A stretch of 47,491 bases of DNA from Oscillospiraceae bacterium (GCA_017416325.1 JAFQCV010000004.1:1-47491), one strand, 5' to 3'; positions 1 to 6,288 are shown, counted from the stretch's first letter. The notes: generated by a model not told the origin, from the sequence alone. Translations and numbers: made by a program.

Positions 1-98
1 CCAGCATCCAAACTACCATGGATCGGTACGTTCACGTAACGGACGAAGCTATGGATCAAGCTATGAAGCAATTTGAGAAAAATGGGGTATCGGCATAA
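1..98 (+). CDS. Tyrosine recombinase/integrase, C-terminal end (5' part outside window)
   Basis: The window opens inside a reading frame (first full codon at 3) that ends at TAA 96-98 and reads SIQTTMDRYVHVTDEAMDQ then a short charged tail. The TTMDRYVHVT stretch is the typical last motif of tyrosine site-specific recombinases of Firmicutes phages and conjugative elements, and its Tyr would be the catalytic nucleophile that forms the DNA-3'-phosphotyrosine. Such integrase genes usually sit at the very end of the element beside the attachment site, so the DNA just downstream is where an element end is expected. The rest of the protein lies upstream of the window, so intactness and family cannot be judged. 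Confidence 0.8.
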   Translation, partial: SIQTTMDRYVHVTDEAMDQAMKQFEKNGVSA

Positions 99-105
99 AA
101 GTCTA

Positions 106-120
106 TGCTATTCCATAGCA
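106..120. repeat. Small inverted repeat after the integrase stop
   Basis: TGCTAT-TCC-ATAGCA is a perfect 6-bp stem with a 3-nt loop, 8 bp after the integrase stop codon. It has no T-run, so it is not a convincing terminator; it could be part of a recombinase core or accessory site. Confidence 0.45.
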
Positions 121-141
121 AAATGGCGTAAAAATGGCGTA
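120..141 (+). repeat. Perfect 11-bp tandem repeat, candidate integrase arm or attachment site
   Basis: AAAATGGCGTA occurs twice head to tail (120-130 and 131-141), directly after the integrase gene and before ychF. Tyrosine integrases of integrative elements bind short direct repeats (arm-type sites) near the element end, so this position fits such a site. That role is inference; the core crossover site is not identifiable without the other end of the element. Confidence 0.5.
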
Positions 142-207
142 AACCCAAAAGTGCCAAAAGCCGAAAACCATTGCAAATAAAGGACTTTTAAGGAGATAGA
201 AGAAGAA

Positions 208-1305
208 ATGAAATTAGGTATCGTGGGACTGCCCAATGTTGGCAAGTCCACCCTGTTCAACGCCATCACCAACGCCGGTGTTCCTGCCGACAACTATGCA
301 TTCTGCACCATCGACCCCAATGTGGGTGTGGTATCTGTTCCCGACGAGCGGCTTCAGTGGCTCAGCGATTTCCATCAGCCCAAGAAAACTACCCCGGCAG
401 TTATTGAGTTTGTGGACATCGCCGGTTTGGTAAAAGGTGCCAGTAAGGGCGAAGGCCTTGGCAACAAGTTCCTGTCCAACATTCGTACTACGGATGCCAT
501 CGTCCATGTGGTTCGCTGCTTTGAAGATTCCAATGTTACCCATGTAGAGGGCAGCACGGATCCCCTGCGGGATATCGAGATCATCAATCTGGAACTGGTC
601 ATGGCGGATATGGAAATGGTGGAGCGCCGGATCGACAAAGCCCAGAAGGCTATGAAGGGCGGCGACAAGAAGTTTGCCCGGGAGGTGGACCTGTTCACCC
701 AGCTGCTGCAGCATCTGAACGAGGGTAAGCTGGCCCGTACCTTTACCGATGATAAAGAAGATTTGGCTCTGATCAGCACATCTGACCTGCTGACACTGAA
801 AAAGACCATTTACGTTGCCAACCTGGCAGAAGCAGAAGTCAACGAACCGGAAAGCAACCGCCATTACATGGCCGTGAAGGCCCTTGCCGATGCCGAAGGC
901 AGTCAGCTGCTGCCCATCTGCGCCAAGCTGGAAGCGGATATTGCCGAATTGGACGACCCCGAGGAAAAAGCCATGTTCATGGAAGAACTGGGCGTTGCTC
1001 AGTCCGGTCTCGACCGGCTCATTCAGTCCAGCTATACGCTGCTTGGTCTGATCTCCTTCCTCACCGCAGGCAGCGACGAGTGCCGCGCCTGGACCATCAA
1101 GCGAGGCACCAAGGCGCCCCAGGCAGCCGGTAAGATCCACACGGATTTTGAGCGGGGCTTCATTCGGGCTGAAGTTATTGCCTTTGAAGATATGAAGTCC
1201 TGCGGCACGATGGCAAACGCCAAGTCCAAGGGTCTTGTCCGCAGCGAAGGTAAGGAATATGTCATGAAAGACGGCGACATTGTGAATTTCCTGTTTAATG
1301 TATAA
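208..1305 (+). CDS. ychF: YchF, universally conserved Obg-family P-loop ATPase/GTPase
   Basis: A 365-residue protein of the usual YchF length. G1 is GLPNVGKST (residues 7-15), G3 is the DIAG of FVDIAGLVKGASKGEGLG, and a C-terminal TGS domain ends in the family-typical VMKDGDIVNFLFNV. YchF proteins prefer ATP, associate with ribosomes and are implicated in translation and oxidative-stress responses. The ATG is preceded by an AAGGAG site at about 190-195. It is a core gene lying between the integrase remnant and the accessory patch. No convincing promoter was seen in the 110 bp upstream. Confidence 0.97.
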   Translation: MKLGIVGLPNVGKSTLFNAITNAGVPADNYAFCTIDPNVGVVSVPDERLQWLSDFHQPKKTTPAVIEFVDIAGLVKGASKGEGLGNKFLSNIRTTDAIVHVVRCFEDSNVTHVEGSTDPLRDIEIINLELVMADMEMVERRIDKAQKAMKGGDKKFAREVDLFTQLLQHLNEGKLARTFTDDKEDLALISTSDLLTLKKTIYVANLAEAEVNEPESNRHYMAVKALADAEGSQLLPICAKLEADIAELDDPEEKAMFMEELGVAQSGLDRLIQSSYTLLGLISFLTAGSDECRAWTIKRGTKAPQAAGKIHTDFERGFIRAEVIAFEDMKSCGTMANAKSKGLVRSEGKEYVMKDGDIVNFLFNV

Positions 1306-1428
1306 CCTGGAATTTCTGTACGAACAAAAAATTTAAAACAGCCTTATATCGTCGATGTTTTATTTGTCCAGCGAACAGTATGTTTTTATTTCGTCTTTCC
1401 ATTAACCTTTTGATATAATTATAAGCAA

Positions 1429-1475
1429 ATGACCTCGAAACCGGCAACGCATCTCGCCGCTTCGAGGTCATTTTT
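1429..1475 (+). terminator. Rho-independent terminator, likely for ychF
   Basis: An 11-bp perfect stem (ATGACCTCGAA 1429-1439 with TTCGAGGTCAT 1461-1471) is followed by a T-run on the plus strand. It lies about 120 bp after the ychF stop. The T-run overlaps the last codons of the minus-strand zinc-ribbon gene, so it may also terminate that gene. Confidence 0.75.
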
Positions 1476-1605
1476 ATGCGCAGTAATCTAATTGCTTCCT
1501 GCATTTTGAACACATCACGCCCTCGTCAATTCTCTCTTTTACTGACGCATACCACACCTTTTCACACTTAGAACATATCCAACAGTATTTCTTGATTGAC
1601 GACAT
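1474..1605 (-). CDS. 43-residue single zinc-ribbon protein
   Basis: A minus-strand frame from ATG at 1605 to TAA at 1474 encodes 43 residues. It contains CWICSKC (Cys8, 11, 14), then a WYAS motif, and MCSKCRK (Cys32, 35). The layout W-x-C-x2-C-x3-W-x-A-(about 15)-C-x2-C resembles the single repeat of the DUF4379-type treble-clef zinc ribbon, usually found in several copies in longer proteins associated with nucleases. Here it stands alone, so it is either a tiny stand-alone protein or a surviving repeat of a lost gene. No good Shine-Dalgarno precedes the ATG. DNA or RNA binding is only a guess. Confidence 0.55.
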   Translation of the reverse strand: MSSIKKYCWICSKCEKVWYASVKERIDEGVMCSKCRKQLDYCA

Positions 1606-1650
1606 GAATATTATACCCGGTGTTTGTTTTCTGTTTTTTGTAGGATGGAA

Positions 1651-1767
1651 TTATGCAGCATTTTTAGGATAGCGTGATGCTAAGTCATTAAAAACCTTCC
1701 ACACTTTTGGATTTGGAGCACTGTGTGCTACTGTACTATTGGATGCTGCTAAGTTGTGATTGGCAAA
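1651..1767 (-). pseudogene. Possible 3' remnant of an unidentified gene
   Basis: An open stretch of 38 codons, without a start codon, ends at TAA 1651-1653 and reads ...VAHSAPNPKVWKVFNDLA... The residue composition looks protein-like, but the frame is closed upstream by TGA at 1768-1770 and overlaps the end of the neighbouring lipoprotein frame. I do not recognise the family. It may be the tail of a deleted gene or chance. Confidence 0.25.
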
Positions 1768-2135
1768 TCAATTCTTACAAAAGTATAGACGGTTCCGTCA
1801 TCGTAAGCAGTCACTGTTAAAACATTATTTCGCCACCGAAATTCTCCGTCTAAATAACGGACTTGCTGGTCTTGTGACATCAGGTGCATTCCCGTACCAT
1901 AGTCAAAATGACACAATATATCTGTATAAGACCCGTCCTCAGCATAAAGCTTTGCACCATTCGGAGAGAATTGATTCTCATAAATGTATGAAAAATCAAT
2001 AGATACTCCTAACTCTTCACAGTACCATGTTCCCTCTTTAGGAGCCCGCCACGAAGAACAGCCGCTTAAACAGAATATTAAAATGAGAAGAACTGTTTGA
2101 ATATTGCGTTTATTTTTCTTCAATGCATTCCACAC
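1749..2135 (-). CDS. Small lipoprotein, unknown function
   Basis: A frame of up to 128 residues. After a Lys/Arg-rich start comes a hydrophobic segment (TVLLILIFCLSGC) ending in a lipobox LSGC, so it should be lipid-anchored on the outer face of the membrane. The roughly 100-residue mature part (GTWYCEELGVSIDFSY..., ending YTFVRIDLPITT) is probably a small beta-rich domain; I do not recognise it. The longest frame begins with GTG at 2135, only one base from the AAGGAG site; TTG at 2123 (MKKNKRN...) gives a more usual though long spacing. A miniature element at 2155 ends 20 bp upstream and probably separated the gene from its promoter. Confidence 0.6.
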   Translation of the reverse strand: MWNALKKNKRNIQTVLLILIFCLSGCSSWRAPKEGTWYCEELGVSIDFSYIYENQFSPNGAKLYAEDGSYTDILCHFDYGTGMHLMSQDQQVRYLDGEFRWRNNVLTVTAYDDGTVYTFVRIDLPITT

Positions 2136-2154
2136 TCCTTGTCACATTGTCACA

Positions 2155-2383
2155 GGGGACGGTTCTATGTGCGATCAGAATTTCCTCACGACACTGAAGC
2201 TGATCCCTGTTAATCTGCTGAGCTGCCTGCTCGATATTCCTTAATTTGTTGCTGATTGATACCTCTGAGCATTACATGATAAATTCCACTGTCGCTTTTC
2301 TTTCATGCCTGTCTGGGCATATCACATCACCAGTTTAATTTTATCATAAGGAAGTAACGCCGTCAACACACGGAACCGTCCCC
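2155..2383 (-). mobile_element. 229-bp miniature element, copy 1 (decayed IS200/RAYT-type transposase)
   Basis: It is bounded by imperfect terminal inverted repeats: GGGGACGGTTCTATGTG at 2155 and the complement of GGGGACGGTTCCGTGTG at 2383. On the minus strand a relic starts at 2321 and reads MPRQA-stop-KKSDSGIYHVMLRGINQQQ, the N-terminal signature of Y1/REP-associated tyrosine transposases; the stop is consistent with CGA to TGA. The catalytic region is deleted. It is non-autonomous. A second copy of the same length lies at 3668-3896 with about five differences and the same stop and deletion. Confidence 0.8.
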
Positions 2384-2419
2384 ATGTACCCATACACGGA
2401 ACCGTCCCCATGTACCCAT
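2368..2419. repeat. 26-bp tandem duplication of the element end
   Basis: The unit starting ACACGGAACCGTCCCCATG (2368-2393) is repeated exactly at 2394-2419. It comprises the terminal inverted repeat of the miniature element plus 10 bp of flank, so the outer unit looks like an extra element end left by slippage, imprecise excision or a second insertion. Confidence 0.85.
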
Positions 2420-2448
2420 AAAAAAGCGCCGGATTTTTCCGACGCTTT
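2420..2448 (-). terminator. Terminator of the first membrane-protein gene
   Basis: Read on the minus strand, AAAGCGTCGG-AAAAAT-CCGGCGCTTT forms a 10-bp stem (one G-U pair) followed by a T-run at about 2420. It lies about 30 bp after the stop of the gene ending at 2479. Confidence 0.8.
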
Positions 2449-2478
2449 CTTTAATTTTAGAAACTCTCTGTTCTCTGT

Positions 2479-2901
2479 TTAATATGTGCCGCGGTCTTCT
2501 TTCCAAGTTATTATGGTACAAAGGAAATAAAAAATGGAAATAATAAAGTACAAACCAGATGCTACGCTAGGATATAAAATGTAATCCAAGTATTCAGTTG
2601 TACCGCTCCCCATTCCTTGGTAATAGAGGAACAGCCTGCTTCCCAATTTCCAACCACCAAAAGCTAGAGTAATTATTCCCATTTTCAAATAACTTTTGCT
2701 TTTGCCGTATTCTTGATTATTGAACAAGGAAAGCCCTATAATAAACAGAATTATATCTGCTGTTGGAAAAACAAAGAGTTCAATTCCTAACGGATATGGA
2801 AGAAGGGAGGTTACACCATACTTATAACCTATATACAGCAAAGAAACGCTATACATGATCGCATGAAATATGATCGCCCATTTCAACAAGTTCTTTTTCA
2901 T
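2479..2901 (-). CDS. Four-helix membrane protein, paralogue A
   Basis: 140 residues from MKKNLLKWAII, chosen because GGAG lies 8 nt before this ATG and because the paralogue at 3228-3641 starts at the equivalent MKKRLLKW; an in-frame ATG 11 codons upstream lacks such support. Four hydrophobic segments are visible (about residues 5-25, 40-60, 72-95 and 110-132) and the tail is IITWKEDRGTY. I do not recognise the family. The last roughly 70 bp of the gene are nearly identical to those of its paralogue, so the duplication is fairly recent or maintained by conversion. It is AT-rich compared with the core genes. Confidence 0.7.
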   Translation of the reverse strand: MKKNLLKWAIIFHAIMYSVSLLYIGYKYGVTSLLPYPLGIELFVFPTADIILFIIGLSLFNNQEYGKSKSYLKMGIITLAFGGWKLGSRLFLYYQGMGSGTTEYLDYILYPSVASGLYFIISIFYFLCTIITWKEDRGTY

Positions 2902-2934
2902 GAATAAAACTCCATTTATAATAGGTCTAAGCAA

Positions 2935-3120
2935 TCAACTAATTGGTTGCATTATAAGATTATAGTTATAGGTGATCCCATACCGAAAAGCTTCAATGTA
3001 ATAAACATTGCCTGCCGTTAATGTAATCGTGAGGGTAGCATTCCGATTGTTTGCGCCATCAATATCGTCAGTAGCGGCAACAGCGGCAGCACCAGTGGTT
3101 GTGGCAATCTCCTTCGATTT
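2935..3120 (-). pseudogene. C-terminal fragment of a secreted/surface protein
   Basis: A minus-strand frame ending at TGA 2935-2937 reads ...DDIDGANNRNATLTITL, then TAGNVYYIEAFRYGITYNYN and LIMQPIS. The TLTAG-x-YYI-x-A pattern is typical of beta-sandwich ligand-binding domains at the end of large secreted proteins. There is no start codon, and the frame runs upstream into a REP-like hairpin and then into the tail of paralogue B in another frame. It is therefore the last about 60 codons of a surface protein gene whose 5' part was lost. Confidence 0.6.
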
Positions 3121-3125
3121 AGGGG

Positions 3126-3158
3126 ATTCCCACGCCAGTGTGCGCACTGGCTCGGAAT
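3126..3158. repeat. REP-like palindromic hairpin
   Basis: GCCAGTG-TGCG-CACTGGC (3134-3151) is nested inside a second stem, ATTCC (3126-3130) with GGAAT (3154-3158). It lies at the exact border between the surface-protein fragment and the sequence downstream of paralogue B, without a gene of its own, which is typical of intergenic repeats spread by RAYT-like transposases. Only one copy is seen in this window. Confidence 0.6.
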
Positions 3159-3227
3159 GACAGAAATTTCTTAACTTAATGACATCGGGATTCCTCTGGC
3201 GCTTTTTTTGATTTATAAATTTCCTGT

Positions 3228-3641
3228 TTAATATGCACTGCGGTCTTCTTTCCAAGTTATTATGGTACAAAGGAAATAAAAAATGGAAATAATAAAGTAC
3301 AAGCAAAATGTAACCATAGGAAGTACATAGTAGTCCATGTATTTAGATATCATCCCCAGATAATGGAAGAACAGCCTGCTTCCCAATTTCCAACTGCCGA
3401 AGACAAGTGTAACGATTCCCCATTTCAAATAGCTTCTGCTTTTACCGTATTCTCGATTGTGGTACAAGGAAAGCCCTACCAGCAGCAGAATTAGATCTGC
3501 CGCCGGATAAATGAAAAGATCAAGCCCATTCGGATATGGGAGTAATGCGGTTTCACCAAATTTATACCCTATATCCAGCAAAGAAACGCTATACATGATC
3601 GCATGAAATATGACTGCCCATTTTAATAATCTTTTTTTCAT
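3228..3641 (-). CDS. Four-helix membrane protein, paralogue B
   Basis: 137 residues, starting MKKRLLKWAVIFHAIMYS, with AAAGGAG placed well before the ATG. It has the same four hydrophobic segments as the gene at 2479-2901 and the same tail (IITWKEDRSAY). Conserved landmarks in both are the FHAIMYSVSLL first helix, EYGKS-x-SYLK in the loop before helix 3, and WKLGSRLF in helix 3. Function unknown. Its own terminator appears interrupted: the expected AAAAAAGCGCC half is present after the stop, but the other half is replaced by unrelated sequence and the REP-like hairpin, which marks a rearrangement joint. Confidence 0.7.
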   Translation of the reverse strand: MKKRLLKWAVIFHAIMYSVSLLDIGYKFGETALLPYPNGLDLFIYPAADLILLLVGLSLYHNREYGKSRSYLKWGIVTLVFGSWKLGSRLFFHYLGMISKYMDYYVLPMVTFCLYFIISIFYFLCTIITWKEDRSAY

Positions 3642-3667
3642 AGATCGGACTCCTTTCAGCCGGAATA

Positions 3668-3896
3668 GGGGACGGTTCTATGCGCGATCAGAATTTCCTC
3701 ACGACACTGAAGCTGATCCCTGTTAATTTGCTGAGCTGCCTGCTCGATATTCCTTAATTTGTTACTGATTGATACCTCTGAGCATTACATGATAAATTCC
3801 ACTGTCGCTTTTCTTTCATGCCTGTCTGGGCATATCACATCACCAGTTTAATTTTATCATAAGGAAGTAACACCGTCAACACGCAGAACCGTCCCC
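3668..3896 (-). mobile_element. 229-bp miniature element, copy 2 (decayed IS200/RAYT-type transposase)
   Basis: It has the same length, orientation and internal structure as copy 1 (2155-2383). Ends are GGGGACGGTTCTATGCG at 3668 and the complement GAACCGTCCCC ending at 3896. About five substitutions separate the copies, and both share the premature stop after MPRQA and the same internal deletion. It lies between paralogue B and the BspA-type lipoprotein. The remaining 100 bp to 3996 hold nothing I recognise. Confidence 0.8.
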
Positions 3897-3996
3897 TGTG
3901 TTATCCCCTGTACTACTGTGCTAACGCAAAATAGAAATACCTCCAATACGCAAATCATCCCTTTGTCTCCCTTTGCCTTAATTCTCATGCTGTTTA

Positions 3997-4614
3997 TTAT
4001 TCATTTATATTTCTAAATTCAAAACCATATTGCTTTGCATATACTTCAACAGACCCTCCAGGTACGCCATAAATTATTACACCTTGATCAAAGATATATT
4101 CTGAGAGCGATTCTGGATTTCCTTCAAAGTACACTTCCTTAAGACTTTCGCATTGAGTAAAAGCGCCAATTTCAATAGTTTTAACTGACTCTGGAAACAC
4201 CACTTTTTCCAACGATTTACAAGAATAGAACGCTTTTCGGTATATAGTCTCAACGCAACCCAAGTCTAATGTGGTAAGTTGGTTACAATGAGAAAATGCC
4301 TCCGGATAAATTTGCGTAATTGTAGACATAGATATAGATTTTATTGAAGAGAGGAAAAACGCGCTATCGAGAATGTATCTTACTTCATATCCATCGTATG
4401 AACTTGGTATTTTTATTTCGGCATATGGCGTAGTTGATATGCATCTTGAAATTGCATAAACAGACTGATCTGGAAACTCCCATTTTATATATTCAAACTT
4501 GGGATCTGTTTGGGTTCGTTTGGAACACGAACACAATACTAATATTAGAAGTAAGCTTGCTGATAAAATAGCACACACGTACATAAAACTCTTGCTATTA
4601 CGTTTATTTAACAT
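3997..4614 (-). CDS. BspA-type leucine-rich-repeat lipoprotein
   Basis: 205 residues. A hydrophobic signal ends in the lipobox VLCSC, so the protein should be lipid-anchored outside the cell. Residues about 80-190 carry degenerate BspA/Treponema-type LRR (LRR_5) units, e.g. IYPEAFSHCNQLTTLDL, IYRKAFYSCKSLEKVVFP and IEIGAFTQCESLKEVYF, a fold used for surface interactions. Its ATG lies inside the last codons of the short secreted-peptide frame at 4604-4783 (11-bp overlap), with only a weak GAGGT upstream, so translation is probably coupled or the start was created by a deletion joint. Confidence 0.75.
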   Translation of the reverse strand: MLNKRNSKSFMYVCAILSASLLLILVLCSCSKRTQTDPKFEYIKWEFPDQSVYAISRCISTTPYAEIKIPSSYDGYEVRYILDSAFFLSSIKSISMSTITQIYPEAFSHCNQLTTLDLGCVETIYRKAFYSCKSLEKVVFPESVKTIEIGAFTQCESLKEVYFEGNPESLSEYIFDQGVIIYGVPGGSVEVYAKQYGFEFRNINE

Positions 4615-4783
4615 AGGTCACAACTACCTCGGCGAGACCTGTATCAGAAATTGAAAGTTTCGCGCTTGCAAGCTTCGTGTTGAGTAAGTACGGCATTGCG
4701 GGTTCATCCTGTGCCCCCAAAGCAGGAACAGCCATTGTAAAAATTAGAATGAGGACTAGGATAAGGGTAATCAGTTTTTTCAT
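4604..4783 (-). CDS. Small secreted protein, probably truncated
   Basis: 59 residues from ATG 4783, with a strong AAAGGAG site 9 nt upstream. A clear signal peptide (MKKLITLILVLILIFTMAVP, then ALG-A cleavage) leads to about 35 mature residues, with a stretch reading ASAKLSISDTGLAEVVV. This resembles the first beta strand of small secreted Firmicutes proteins that normally continue for another 80-100 residues. The frame stops just inside the next lipoprotein gene, so the gene looks cut off by a deletion that joined it to the BspA gene. It is divergent from the sigma factor gene with about 180 bp between starts. Confidence 0.65.
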   Translation of the reverse strand: MKKLITLILVLILIFTMAVPALGAQDEPAMPYLLNTKLASAKLSISDTGLAEVVVTYVK

Positions 4784-4960
4784 AATAGTTCGCTCCTTTG
4801 TTTTGTATTTTGGGGTCTCTACTTATTACAACAACAATCCAATTAGGATTCTCTACAAAATTCGCAACAAAAATAATGAAATATTTTTTTGTAACGATCC
4901 CACATTGAAAATAATCTAAAAATATGTAATAATATGGAAAGAGAGAAAGGGGATACAGGA

Positions 4961-5500
4961 ATGCTGTTGTTTTACATATCCTTAATCGAAGACAAGGAAG
5001 ACATAGTAACCTTTGAAAGGATATTCGACACATACAAGGACCAAATGCATCGGGTGGCAATGAAGGTGCTGAAGGACCATCATTTAGCTGAGGATGCCGT
5101 TCAGATCGCTCTGTGGGGTATTGCCAAGAATATGAAAACAGTTCCGACTCATGCCGAATCGGAACTGCGTGCGTATATATTTGTTGCCGCCAGAAACGCC
5201 GCCCGTAATCTATTAAAGAAGAAAGAACGAGACGATACTCTTGAATTGTATGAGTTGGAGGCAGCCTCTGATGATGATGTTTTTCAAAAGATCGTCAATG
5301 ACCATGACTATCACAATCTCCTGAATACAATTATGTCTTTATCGATTACTTACCGGGAAGTGTTGATGATGCGGTTTGTGATGGATATGACACCGAAAGA
5401 AATAAGCCAAGTAACCGGAAGTAAGGTGGCCACTGTTTCGCAGCAAATAACTAGAGGTAAAAAGCTTTTAGAAGAAGCTTATGAAAAGGGAGAGGATTAA
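4961..5500 (+). CDS. ECF-type RNA polymerase sigma factor
   Basis: 179 residues from MLLFYISLIEDKEDIV, preferred over an upstream in-frame ATG because AAGGGG is correctly spaced from it and sigma factors of this group start at this motif. Region 2 is visible as FERIFDTYKDQMHRVAMKVL...AEDAVQ, and region 4 as YREVLMMRFVMDMTPKEIS plus a helix-turn-helix (VTGSKVATVSQQITRGKKLL). It redirects RNA polymerase to a small set of promoters, presumably under the control of the next gene, which starts 2 bp after its stop. Upstream is a divergent AT-rich intergenic region shared with the secreted-peptide gene. The target promoter motif is not evident. Confidence 0.9.
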   Translation: MLLFYISLIEDKEDIVTFERIFDTYKDQMHRVAMKVLKDHHLAEDAVQIALWGIAKNMKTVPTHAESELRAYIFVAARNAARNLLKKKERDDTLELYELEAASDDDVFQKIVNDHDYHNLLNTIMSLSITYREVLMMRFVMDMTPKEISQVTGSKVATVSQQITRGKKLLEEAYEKGED

Positions 5501-5502
5501 GT

Positions 5503-6222
5503 ATGATGAAATATCGAAATCTAACACCCTTCCAAAAGGCATTATTGGATTCTGTCTTGATGGAACATGAAGATGTTATGGAAGAGTGCGAACCGGTAGT
5601 CTTTTCCAAACAGTTCCTCGCAAAGTCAAAGAAATTGATTAAACAAACACGCGGAGTGTTGTCATATAGTTTCAAAAGAAGTCTTCGAATAGCATTAATT
5701 GCTGCTCTCATTGTGGTACTACTTGCCGGATGCGCAATGACGATCCCGGCCATTAGAGAAGCGGTCATTGACTTTTTCCTGCAGATCGACGACGAAAAGG
5801 TTGGAATTACATTTGATCCACAAGAGGCAGCTAATGCGCCAAAGAAAATTGAAACAGTTTACACACTTTCCGAAATACCACCCGGATACGAGCTTGCTGC
5901 AAGTGAATCGCTGTCAGCTCAAGCATACAGTTGGTGGGTAAACGACCAAGACCAGTGGATCAGTTATTACCAATTCACAATTTCAGAAAACGCTACAGAA
6001 GATAACTGGATCGCAATGGAATTGCCTGAAATGGGTCGGGAAGCCAAGATCATTGGCGATTATTTGGTTGAAATTATTCGCAGCGAAGGATTCTATCACC
6101 TTATCTGGACCAATAATGAATATGTATTTGTTTTGGAACTCCCGGATACTATTGATGATGATACAACACTCAAGACATTCATGAGCTGGCAGAAAGTATC
6201 GACAGCAGACAAAAGTGAATAA
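5503..6222 (+). CDS. Membrane anti-sigma factor with DUF4367-like sensor domain
   Basis: 239 residues. There is a cytoplasmic N-terminus of about 60 residues, one transmembrane segment (about 62-80, IALIAALIVVLLAGCAM), and an extracellular domain of about 150 residues with the pattern YTLSEIPPGYELAASES...YYQFTISEN typical of DUF4367 proteins encoded next to ECF sigma factors. It should bind and hold the upstream sigma factor until an envelope signal acts on the outer domain. The genes are 2 bp apart and share the terminator at 6237. GGGAGAGG precedes the first of two ATG codons. Confidence 0.8.
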   Translation: MMKYRNLTPFQKALLDSVLMEHEDVMEECEPVVFSKQFLAKSKKLIKQTRGVLSYSFKRSLRIALIAALIVVLLAGCAMTIPAIREAVIDFFLQIDDEKVGITFDPQEAANAPKKIETVYTLSEIPPGYELAASESLSAQAYSWWVNDQDQWISYYQFTISENATEDNWIAMELPEMGREAKIIGDYLVEIIRSEGFYHLIWTNNEYVFVLELPDTIDDDTTLKTFMSWQKVSTADKSE

Positions 6223-6236
6223 TGCTTATCCTCAAT

Positions 6237-6271
6237 AAAATGGTTGGTCCATACAAAGGACCAACCATTTT
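6237..6271 (+). terminator. Terminator of the sigma/anti-sigma operon
   Basis: AAAATGGTTGGTCC (6237-6250) pairs perfectly with GGACCAACCATTTT (6258-6271) around a 7-nt loop, with A and T tracts that would work in either direction. It lies 15 bp after the anti-sigma stop. Confidence 0.9.
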
Positions 6272-6288
6272 ATTTCACAAGTGAAATA
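6271..6288. promoter_or_regulatory. 18-bp palindrome upstream of the pyrimidine promoter
   Basis: TATTTCAC-AA-GTGAAATA is a perfect inverted repeat (8-bp arms, 2-bp centre) located about 50 bp upstream of the -35 box of the pyrC promoter. It is compatible with a dimeric repressor or activator site. No known regulator is recognised. Confidence 0.4.

Noticed and set aside
214-1140. A 308-codon open frame opposite ychF
   Set aside because: Antisense artefact of ychF codon bias; no recognisable domain and no ribosome site.
4840-4933. Specific autoregulatory ECF promoter ahead of the sigma factor gene
   Set aside because: The region is very AT-rich and offers several weak -35/-10 combinations; none is distinctive enough to report.
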